64,000 nt of DNA from positions 35,260,528-35,324,527 of the forward strand of contig CAIIXF020000012.1 in the NCBI GenBank assembly GCA_903813345.2, written 5' to 3'. Both the position numbers and the translations under genes were made by a program. Position 1 is the stretch's first letter; every line of letters begins with the position of its first letter. The notes under the pieces are model-generated. The model was not told the origin of the DNA. It saw only the letters and a program-made list of their open reading frames with translations, and searched no databases. Positions 22,674 through 32,809 of the stretch are shown here, one piece after another. The DNA comes from Owenia fusiformis. Lineage: Eukaryota > Annelida > Polychaeta > Sabellida > Oweniidae.

Positions 22674-23345
22674 ATGTTCAAACCAAATGACAGAGCTATA
22701 AGTCAAATATACAGAGTAATCGGTGGTCACTAGGCGGTGGGTGACACTCAAACAAGATAGACACGTGATAGAACTATCAAACACTAGAAGTAGAATGATA
22801 TGCAAATGACACAGCAACATTGGCCACGATAAGCACTAAACGTTGAATGTTCAAACCAAATGACAGAGCTATAAGTCAAATATACAGAGTAATCGGTGGT
22901 CACTAGGCGGTGGGTGACACTCAAGCAAGATAGACACGTGATAGAACTATCAAACATTAGAAATAGAATGATATACCAGTGCAAATGACACAACAGCATT
23001 GGCCATGATAAGCACTAAACTTTGAATATTCGTACTAATGTGAACGAGCTATCAGTTGAAGAACTATTAGTTCTAAACTTTGAATGTTCATGTCAAAGTG
23101 GTAGATCCATCAGTTTGGAAACAAGGTGATATCGCGGCCTGTTGTTAATAATAAAGACATATGTGACACATGTGTCTTTACATGTCCAAGTGATAGAACT
23201 TTTAGACAAATGAAACGACAGGATCTGGCATTATAAGCACTACACTTTGAATGTTCGTGCCAAAGTGGATGATCTATCAGTTTGGAGACATGGTGATATC
23301 GCGGCCTGTTGTTAATAATAAGCACATATGTGACATCTGTGTCTT
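22630..23345 (+). repeat. ~175-180-bp tandem repeat spanning the receptor stop codon and 3' UTR
   Basis: The coding end (AAATGACACAGCAGCATTGG, then GATAAGCACTAAACTTTGA) recurs at 22804 and 22983 (spacings 173 and 179). A more decayed copy lies near 23215. The block near 23065-23190 recurs near 23245-23360 (AAGGTGATATCGCGGCCTGT). About four to five units are visible. Most of the 3' UTR is thus copies of the last coding codons and their flank. Confidence 0.85.
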
Positions 23346-24050
23346 TACATGTCCAAGTGATGAATTATTAGCACTAGCATGAACCATTTTTATATAATAC
23401 TGACCAAGTGATTGAAGTTTTAGTAAAACAAATGTGGTGATTACTTATGAACACTAGCATGAAACATTTGTATCTATAGGTTTAGGTGATATAATTATTA
23501 GATACAATAAATGGGGTTAGATACTATGGACATTAGCTGACATTTAAAAGAAACGAGAAGATGAATTCTGAACACTTATAATAGCTTGTAATAATTGTGT
23601 CTAAATATTCAAGAAGTAGGACTTGCTGACACAAGAAATGGGGTGACGAGTTATGAACACTAGCATGTAACATTTGTGTCTATATATCCGAATGATAGAT
23701 CTTCCAAAAGAAACGAGGTGATTTATGAACGCTACATTTGTGTCTATAGGTCCAAGTAAAAGAACAAGAAAAAAGAAACGAGGTGATGAATTATGAACAC
23801 TAGCATGTAACATGTATGTCTGTATATCCAAGTGATAGACCTACCAAAAGAAACGAGGTGATTTATGAAGGCTACATTTGTGTCTATAGGTCCAAGTAAA
23901 AGAACAAGAAAAAAGAAACGAGGTGGTGAATTTTAAATACTAGCATGTAATATTTGTGTCATTTATTCAAGAAATAGAACTATCACACACAAGAAACGAG
24001 GTGATGAATTATGAAAACTAGCAAGTAACATTTCTGTCGATGTCCTGTGT
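23345..24050 (+). repeat. Degenerate repeat downstream of receptor (AAACGAGGTGATGAATTATG)
   Basis: Irregular units of about 70-140 bp contain GAAACGAGGTGATGAATTAT, GAACACTAGCATGTAACATT and GTGTCTATATNTCCAAGTGA. They share words with the ~178-bp repeat just upstream (CATGTCCAAGTGATAGAAC), so this looks like an older, rearranged continuation of that array. Confidence 0.75.
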
Positions 24051-24129
24051 CATTCAAAATTTAATAAAACATGGCTATTTGGGATTAATTTATTTCATAC
24101 ATCTGTGAATGACATGAACATTAAATATA

Positions 24130-24480
24130 TTTAACAACTTCTTTAACGACATGCTTATTAATTTATTTTAATGTTTTGACGGACTATGAGCCTTTATCCT
24201 CAAGCCAAGTTCACACCAACGTCGCTTTGATGGCGCTTTAATGCGGCGTGCAAAGTCTTTGGGGGGTGAACTTAGCTTAATAGAAACATTGCCCATACTA
24301 CGCAGAGATGCCTCAAGTATCTCTACGTCTCAACATTTTCTCTGAACCCGCTCTAGAACCTCTCAAATCTTCTAAAAAGCACGACAATATCATGGTGCAC
24401 GTCGTACACACCCGTCACATCGAATACTTAAGCTAAGTTCACACCAACGGCGCTTTGATGGCGCTTTAAAGCGGCGTGCA
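24130..24480. repeat. Left arm of outer inverted repeat
   Basis: This is the imperfect reverse complement of 31488-31795. Matching landmarks are AGAGATGCC, CTACGTCTCAACATTTT and AAGCTAAGTTCACACCAACG. A MITE-like motif, TTCACACCAACGNCGCTTTG with GGCGCTTTAA, occurs twice here (near 24210 and 24430) and once in the right arm, so some of the similarity comes from that family. Confidence 0.65.
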
Positions 24481-24931
24481 AAACCGCTTTGCACGGTGTA
24501 AAAGAAATGATGGTCCCCTAGGAATGAATATCCCCCGGAATGAATATCCTACGGACTGGGGTTCCCAGGGATTTAGGTACAAGGGGGACCATTATTGAAA
24601 TGCAACTCTAGGACCTTTATCCCTAGTATTCATTGTCCTACTAGTATGTTATATATAGTGTCCCTAGGACAATTTACACCGAGGGGACAACCATTTCTGG
24701 CTGGATGGATAGACGCGCAGGTTAGTACTATATATAATTATTTGTTAGATATCGTTTCCCATCGTTCTAGGTTCGGATCCTCGTCAAAGCGCATACATAA
24801 TTATTCTTGTGTGTCTTTTTATTCATGTGTATATATAAAGGAGACATTATTTGTTATCATCAATCTTCTTTAATGTTTGGAATCATGCAGAGCTGGACCC
24901 TATGCTATGCTTAAGGTGAAAGCACATATCC

Positions 24932-25105
24932 AGGCCTCCTATACTTCCAACAACGCGAACATCAGTTCTGATAACGCGAACTACGTTCCTTGCACTCGAA
25001 CCACGAATCTCATATCGCGAACGTGAAATCCTATGTCGCGCACCACCATTTCCTTGTTTCCGAACATATTTCTCGAATCGCGCACAGAGATCCGTAACCG
25101 CGAAT
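24932..25105. repeat. 174-bp element, inverted copy at 29641-29814
   Basis: About 90-95% identical by eye to the reverse complement of 29641-29814. Words based on CGCGAAC recur about every 25-30 bases (AACGCGAAC, TCGCGAACG, CCGCGAATC). No coding potential is supported. The two copies are probably independent or TIR-like insertions of one short family. Confidence 0.8.
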
Positions 25106-27640
25106 CATACATCTGATACAACAAAAAGTCAGTAATTTTGTTCGTATACACGCATAAGTAAAATTCATACGAAGTGTTTTCATATGGAATTCGGAAGAAA
25201 TATTTTACCAGTTTTTCATGCATATGAATGAACATCCACTCATTGAAGATAACAGCATTTTCAATTCAAGCTCTAGGAATCACAACATATTGGGACTACC
25301 TTGCGATCACGCGCATTGACATCTTCAGTGAAAGGGCTGGGTAATAACAACAAAAACAAAAACACCATGGCTTTTGAGTGCGGAGATTTTATGAAACTAT
25401 TGAAATAAGGTATGTAATTATGTGTACATGTACAAAAATGGGTCAATGTAAACTGCAACCTGACTCATTGTTGCTACAATTATTGGCTATACAATAATAC
25501 ACTGTATCCAATAAGAGCCTTGTTGCAGTATACAAAATATTTATAAGAATTTTTCGTGTTCAAAAGTTATTCGGGTTTATGTAAAAAACGGGTAAAAAGA
25601 TATATAAACAAATTGTATGAATTTTTTTTTCACAACTATGGTATTGTTTTTCTGATTCGTGCCTCAAGTTTCACCATTTTAAAATCTGGCTAATATCTTG
25701 AACATTTCTTCTCGAGCAGAGATCCTTCGTCCTAAGTAGCCGCATATAAACTTGAAACCATATCTGTTAATTTGTTTTAGAGCTATCAAAGATTACATGT
25801 TAACGATAAATTGGAGCAGTTTTGATAAATAATAGCCATCTTTAAAACATGCATCTTATTCAGCAGAACTTCTTTATTTCTAAACATCAGCATATAAAAT
25901 CAAATCCATCCACTGGTATTTGATTAATCAAAGATAATATTTTTTTATAAAAAATGCAGCCATTTTGAAATTAAGCTGTCATCTTAAAAAGTTCTTGTCA
26001 ACAGGGTTCCTTTGTCCCTAGGCATGAGCATGTAAAATTTGAACCTTATCCATCTACTGATATTTGAGTAATCAACGATTACATTTTTTACGAAAAATGG
26101 GAGACATTTTGAAATTTAGCCGTCATCTCGGAAATTCTTTTTTGACCATAGCTACTGTGACCCGAGTCATCAGCATTTAAAATTTGATCTAAATCTGCTC
26201 ACTTAAATTTTAGTAATCAACAATTACATGTTTTTACGAAAAATGATGGTCATTATGAATTTAGCGGCCATTTTGAAAATTACTTCTCAAGTAGAGGTCC
26301 TACACCCATAAGGCATAATCCTATATATTTTGAATCAAATTCGTCAACCGGCCCGGACAAACGAAAGAACGGACGGATGGACGAACTGATGGACGAACGC
26401 ACTGACGGCTTCTCTATATCCCTACGAACCTTGTTCAGTGGGATTATAACCAGTGAGAATCCCATAAATAAAATTGTTCGAACATATCCAACAGCCCCGA
26501 TAATGGATTAGGGGAACATGGGCCAAATTAGCCCTGTGGGGCAAAGTGGTGCATCGAAATATGTTTTAAACGATCCAAAGATTGCTCTTCAAAAGTCACA
26601 TGACAGATTTGATATTTTGGCCATCTTCTTGATATCCATTTTTAATCTAGCAATGTTATACTTTTGCACTCTTTTTTTGCGCCCTTCCATGGTTACCGTT
26701 ACAATCTAGAATTGTTTTGAACAAACCCCGACAAACCCTTGGATAAAAAAATCACACGAACTCCCAAGAAGTTCAAAAGTCTCAGTCACCCCCCGCGCTT
26801 TATTTGACAATGTGAATAAAAACAAGTATGGTAAAATTAGTGACAATTTTTTCCAATTTTGTCAATTGGAGCTGATTATTGCATCATAATGAATAAATGA
26901 ATTACCCTATGTACAACATTCCTGATTTTACAGAATACGTGTGCTATATCTGTAGCTTCAGCCACTGATAATTTGAAGATGCTACCCTATGCCTGTAAAA
27001 CGTTTTAGATGAAAACTTAACTTAAATGCCCCCCCCCCTTACAGCTTGTAGGTTTGACAGTTTACATAGGAAAATAACAATTAATTATCCTGATAACGAT
27101 TTTAACACTTGGTTTTTATTTCAAGGGCTAAGAATACTTTATCTGTCTAATCTTTGTCCGTCTGAGATGTGTGACGACGAGTCCTGTAGTTAATAAATCT
27201 TGGTTTTAAAACCGAAGCTTTGATTGTGGGCTGTTCTGCCCCACCAATGGGCCATTTTGCCCTACTCTCAACATTATTTTCGACCACTCTGGAAAATCAC
27301 AGAAAATGTATAAATACAATTCCTTGATAAAATGGAACATCAAAGTGCGCGATGATTGACAGATTAGAAAAACCCATGCACGGATCAAATTTAATTATGA
27401 GGGCCGTTTTGACCCATGCTCGTCCAAGAATTCCTGACTTCAGCAACCAGGACGAAATCTGACGAGGTTGGAGCGCTAAAATGTCGGACCCAATTGTTTC
27501 TGGGCCCATCTCAGAGGGAAGGGACAGGCCAGTGCATCTACACAGAACACAGCCGCTACAGATTAGTACAATGTAGGCGTACATATAAAAGTAAACTTTG
27601 CAGTTTAATCTAGGGGAAGAAAAAAGATTTACTATACAAA
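25106..27640. other. Gene-poor DNA with a ~130-bp degenerate repeat
   Basis: Between about 25690 and 26330, roughly five units of about 130 bp repeat the order CAT...AAAATTTGAA, ...ATTTNAGTAATCAA, GATTACATTTTTTACGAAAA and ...CATTTTGAAATT. A short ACGGACGGATGGACGAAC run at about 26368-26400 follows. No exon was recognised. Short open frames here lack splice context or homology. Confidence 0.5.
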
Positions 27641-27644
27641 AACG

Positions 27645-27940
27645 GTAGACTACCTGAAATCAGCTGAGTGTCTCTGCCATCCACACGAGTCACAAAAATG
27701 GATGTCGGGAACATGATCATCGGTGCAGGAATGTGATATACTAGTGTCATGACAGTTTCTTGTGCACTCACATCTATCACACACCACTACAGTGCTCACC
27801 ATATATAAATGACACCTGGATTTTCTGAAGTGAGGATTTACCAAAAAGAAGGGCATTTTCAAGAGCCTTTACACACTGTGGCTAGTCGATCTATGAGGAT
27901 GTAGTTATTTATATGCAATGTATCGTGGGTGCTCGCCTCT
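27645..27940. repeat. Left arm of inner inverted repeat (partner 29115-29445)
   Basis: The segment ending CTGTGGCTAGTCGATCTATG ... CAATGTATCGTGGGTGCTCG pairs with CGAGCACCCACGATACATTG ... CATAGATCGACTAGCCACAG near 29120-29180. A weaker match extends outward through CACTACAGTGCTCACC and GGTGAGCACTTTA. The two arms flank about 1.2 kb (27940-29115) with no recognised gene. Confidence 0.7.
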
Positions 27941-29114
27941 TTACTTTTCAATGAAAGAATTTTGCACTTCTGTTTAAATAATCTATATTTACTCATCCGT
28001 GTATATCATACTTCATTGATTTACAAAACCAAAGCTACGCTATAAACACACATTCTCTAATATTTTTACGGAGAATAGATAACTCAAACGAGTTCACTCG
28101 ACCAGTTTTATCATCTCGCTCATAGCTGTGAGAAGGTATTATAATTTGCCATAGGTTTACCTTATAATGGGGAATAAAAAATTCAAGTAATATAATTATC
28201 TCACGTACACAAATATGTCTGTGTTAAGTAAAATACAAATACAATGCGTTTTATAATAATTTTGGGGTTATGGTATGAAATATCCGCTTTAAAAAGCAAT
28301 TTAATTATGATGTATCATAATACCTACGCTACCTAAGGGTATCGCGAAACCTTATTGATTGACAAGATCGCATGGACATGACGTGTGATTTCAGGCTGAT
28401 TGATCAATCTAAACGTTATCTGATCAGATCGAGTGTTTCCTAAGAGTTACAATATATTATGTTATTTAATGTACATTGGAATGTAAGCAGTCATTACTAC
28501 TCGTATAAATGAAATCATGCAATTCAATGTTGATTCAAAATCAAAACTGAATTCGCGATGGAAATGCATGAAGACCTAGTCCGGCAATGTAGGGTAGTCG
28601 TTGATTGGTCAAATTTTACCGACAAAAACATTGGGTCGGTAAAGCACGTGGCTTTCTCTTGGGTACAAGGCGGTCATAATAGAAATTAAGATAAGTAAAA
28701 GAGACCGACTTGGGCAAGGCTATGCAACTGGATATTCCAGTGGGTTGATTGGTCTTTTGCTCTGAATTCACTTCATTGGCGTACCTTATTTCAACATTTT
28801 CATTGTCATCATTACATGTTATGGACCCGTTTTTCAAATTAAAAGTATTATTTATTATAGCATCCATTTGTTACCGTTCTGAATCCAAATGATACATAGT
28901 GGCATCCATTTTATACACATATGTTGACGTTTACGAAATGTTTTTCAAATATCTTCCATATAACAGGAATATGGTAGCTGAAACTTTCACATATTGTCAT
29001 ACTATGCATATTGAATATGTATGCAAGATTTCAAGTCACAATGTTAAGTAGATACTCTGAGATCACTTACCTTGATTTGCTGTCATATTTTTGCAATGAT
29101 CCCATTCCCTATAA
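27941..29114. other. Spacer of inner inverted repeat, no gene recognised
   Basis: An 83-codon - strand frame (28616-28867) has no recognisable domain, and no splice sites decide it. I see no transposase motif. Confidence 0.4.
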
Positions 29115-29445
29115 TGTACGCGAGCACCCACGATACATTGCATATAAATGACTGCATCCACATAGATCGACTAGCCACAGTGTTACATCAGTGGATGAGA
29201 GTATACAAAATGTAAAATATACAAAACTTAAGAGATGTGCATCTAGACATTATTGGAAAGTATGAAGTCTCAAATCACCATGGTCTGGCAATGGTGGTAG
29301 AAAATCCAGGTGTCATTTATTTAGGTGAGCACTTTACACTTTCGTTGTGGTTCTCACAAATGACATCTCCTATCACACCACACCGCGCGCAAATACTGTC
29401 TGATCCCAAAAATGATGGCTGCTGGACGCAGTGCTGTCCTTTGTA
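29115..29445. repeat. Right arm of inner inverted repeat
   Basis: Partner of 27645-27940 in opposite orientation. The best conserved stretch is 29118-29180. The remainder matches in blocks (CAGGTGTCATTTAT, CAAATGACA, ATGGCTGCTGGACGCAGTGC) with gaps. Confidence 0.65.
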
Positions 29446-29640
29446 GCTAGTCCTTTGACACATTATTCAAAGCCCTGCCAACTTGGGGCGTGGATTTTAA
29501 TCTGGCATGCTTTTCAAAGGAACGAAAGTCCGGCGAAAGCGGAGGAGAAATTACTGAATTTCGTTTCCTTGTTTCACTCCGTTGCATATTGGTATATAAC
29601 TTCCCAAATCCTAAATATCCGGATGTACTATTTACAAATT

Positions 29641-29814
29641 GTTTGCGGTTACGGATCTCTGTACGCGGTTCAAGAAATAAGTTCGGAAACAAGGAAATGG
29701 TGGTGCGCAACATAGGATTTCACGTTCGCGATATGAGATTCGTGGTTCGAGTGCAAGGAACGTAGTTCGCGGTATCAGAACTGATGTTCGCGTTGTTGGA
29801 AGTCTAAGAGGCCT
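29641..29814. repeat. 174-bp CGCGAAC element, second copy
   Basis: Reverse-complement partner of 24932-25105, starting GTTTGCGGTTACGGATCTCT and ending AAGTCTAAGAGGCCT. Differences from its partner are scattered single bases. Confidence 0.8.
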
Positions 29815-31480
29815 GATATTAGACATTTCGAGGTAACTGTTGAAGGTTTGGTATTTGGTATAATTTTAAAAATCAAAAATGTACGTTGTCATCTCCAATG
29901 TACGTTGTCCCTGTAATTGAAATGTAAACAATGCAATGATTTAATTTCAAAACGCATTGAGGGTTTTATGAGTAACAAGTGACGTTCAACGAGCATGTAT
30001 CCCTGGTACAGATAAACAGGTAAAAGTGATTTTTTACCTCTTGTTGAATGCTATCTTAATATTTTATGAAAGGCGTCGACGTCGGTACGTTACGTTATGT
30101 TGCACTTTTATGAAGTTTAATATTCTTAAGGAGTTCATGGAGAGACATATACTAGCTAATCGAAGATATAGTTCAATCAAGTTGAATTAGTAATACTGGA
30201 TTGTTCCGTTTCAGTTTTAAATGAATCTGGTCCCCCTGTCCATTAGTGTTATGAAAAATACGTTGTCTACATAAGGGTTAACAGTGAATCCAGATTTGTA
30301 CGTTTAATGGGACAACGTATATCGAGATGACAGGGTACACTTATGATTTTCTTATTTTTATTATATTAGCAAAAACGAGAATAGTTATTAAATCTTAAAA
30401 ACCGACCTTGATTTTGTAACTTTGGGAAACATATTCTCATAAAAATAATCGACACTCTTAGGCTACAGGGAAAAATGACCAAATGAAATGTGAAAAAATC
30501 AACATTTACCACCCGATCATTATTGGTAATATTTACAACGAAAAACCTCGAGCACTGCCCGAAAATCTTTTCAATGAATTAGAAAGGTAAATGTCTTCCA
30601 AATCGAATACACACGAAATTAAACATAAAATCCCTTAAGGATTCATTAGATGAATTTTTAAAACCTACACCACACCCACATCATCGTTTTTGCTTCATAT
30701 TAGTTAAAATAGTAACACCGTACATTTAAAGTGTACGACGGTATATTTTGTCACTGTACGTTGTCGATGGTTAGGCATGACTATGGTATTGAAGAAAAAT
30801 ATGCACAGGGACGACCGCAAGGGAGGCTAAAACGAAATCCCTTGGATTGGCCCTTATGAAGTCGTACGAGTGGTTATCGACTGAGAAACAAGACTGGCCA
30901 ACTCTTTAAACAGACAGTGAATAGAAAAAGTTTGAAAGTTTTCAAATCTAGCACTGTGAGTAGCAGTACTGATACTACTCCTAGTGAGGAATATTAAGAG
31001 TATTTATTGCTGTACGTGTAAATGAAATAGAGATAATGCGACTAAAATATAACGTGACGTAAATGTATTGGTAAATATAATTTATGGATATGAACTAAAA
31101 ATTATTTGACTTCGATCTATTACGATCTATTGTGTAAATTATGTGCTTTAAAAATGCAAGTAATGTCCTAAGATAATTTGTGATTACTAAATAAAGACAT
31201 TTTGCCTTAAATCGATTGTTTTTATAGTGTTGTTTATGTAAAATCTTATTATGACTAACATATTCTACTCTAGCTGTTGATTATAATTATTGATACACAT
31301 TTGGGAGACCATTTTTCTTAGTAAAAATGGTCCCATCTGGACCATTCACCCTAGCTATAGGACAAAATTTCCTAGGTGTTAAGAAGACCGGCAGGCCAAT
31401 TTCCCTAGGGTAAATGATCGGAACAAAATCCCTTAGTGAAAATGGTCCGGGGGACATTATTTTCGGGGACCTACATTACT
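29815..31480. other. Gene-poor DNA with transposon debris
   Basis: The word TACGTTGTC recurs near 29882, 29900, 30250 and 30755, with inverted partners (ACAACGTA near 30313), which suggests a decayed foldback. The 31310-31465 stretch has repeated TGGTCC and CCCTAGG words. No gene is supported apart from the short remnant at 30800-30870. Confidence 0.4.
30800..30870 (+). pseudogene. Possible remnant of a Gypsy-type integrase C-terminus
   Basis: One frame reads DRKGG, a stop, then EIPWIGPYEVVRVVID before another stop. R-K-G-G-K...W-x-G-P-Y-x-V is the GPY/F signature at the end of Ty3/Gypsy and related integrases. Only about 24 residues are readable and they are broken by stops, so this is at most a fossil. 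Confidence 0.3.
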
Positions 31481-31487
31481 TCTACAA

Positions 31488-31795
31488 CGGCGCTTTAAAA
31501 GCGCCATGAAAGCGCCGTTGGTGTGAACTTAGCTTTCTCAACTAGAATTTATTTCTCTAAATTCTTCCATTTATTTTGGAAACTGAAGTGTCTGTGATGT
31601 CTGGATGATGTAATATGTATAACTCAAGAAATTGTCGTGCGTTCTATAACATTTGAGAAGTTCAAGATCGTGTTCAGAAAAAAATGTTGAGACGTAGCGA
31701 TACTAGAGGCATCTCCGCATAGCATAGTCGATGTTTCTATGAAGAAGAAAGACTGTCTGTAAAAACTTTGAAATAAATGAAAGGCACGTCGTCCA
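31488..31795. repeat. Right arm of outer inverted repeat
   Basis: Reverse-complement partner of 24130-24480, about 7 kb away. It contains CGGCGCTTTAAAAGCGCCAT and GAAAGCGCCGTTGGTGTGAA, a self-complementary MITE-like end, followed by AATGTTGAGACGTAG and GAGGCATCTCCGC. Confidence 0.65.
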
Positions 31796-31799
31796 GTTG

Positions 31800-32809
31800 G
31801 GATGTGATAATGAAAAGGAAAGCTTTTATAAATTAGACCTATAACTGTTGAAGAGGAGATACATTGGATCCTTTAAACGGTACAAGTTTAGATAAATGAT
31901 TTTCCTTGACATTTTAGCATGATGACTTTACAACATTGCATCCATATAGTTTGATCCCTCAAGTCTGTAGAAATGCAACAATCTGTAACTGTATGTAGCT
32001 GTATAGACTAAAACACATTTTTATTAAAAAATATAAAGACCTACAAGTATTTCCAATCAACGAAGTGGATATTCGCGACTACATAGCCAAATAATTAGAT
32101 GGGATTCTAGATATACACTGTACAATAATTTAGCTTCACAATCGCATTTTGATTTTACGGCTTTAGAATAAATGTTTGTGCAATTATTTATTATAATTTT
32201 GATCAAAATGTTGCATGTGCAGATGTCATAAAAGTTGATAAAATGGGATGAATCGAGGAAGCGGTGATTGCAAAACACACCTATTCAATCTCAATAAAGA
32301 ATATATTACGGTATTACTACTCATAGTGTGTCATAGCCATACATGTAATTTCGTTTCGATTCTCGGTTACCTTGAAATAATAAGGCGAGATAGGTTTCGT
32401 ATACACAGGTAATATTCTTGTTTCATTAGCTGTTCTTGTCGTCAAACTATGAGTTATTTTGTTACCATATTGGTCCATGTCAGGCAATCGAATATCGAGT
32501 TTAAATAACGGCTCCCGATCCTCCTTCTAGAGAAGAGCAAAATAAAATCCGAAGTAATGTGTCTTTTATGCCAACAGAGTATCCGTGTATGCCATTGTAA
32601 TTGTTTTGAATGGAAATGCTAATTATAATTAATTCAAACATGACCGTGCTCTAATTGAATTCCTCAACCAATCAGAATGCAGCATAGCCAATACTGAACG
32701 TTCTTTATTTCTCGGTACATGCACGACCCATGGACCGTTGAACCTTCGGTTCGTGCTTTGTACGACATTCTGTCCAACTCGTGCTGAATTTCACTATATT
32801 AAATGGCCT
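31800..32809. other. Intergenic, no gene seen
   Basis: The only structure noted is a dispersed repeat at about 32135-32275, similar to 185-340. The rest is AT-rich with no exon-like frame. Confidence 0.4.

Noticed and set aside
26515-27262. A MITE bounded by GGGCCAAATTAGCCC and GGGCCATTTTGCCC
   Set aside because: The two motifs are mostly in direct, not inverted, orientation, and a third relative lies at about 27400. No target duplication was found.
27650-27862. Cysteine-rich - strand frame (CDRCECTRNC)
   Set aside because: It lies in an inverted-repeat arm, and its partner copy at 29115-29445 does not preserve the frame. No splice or domain support.
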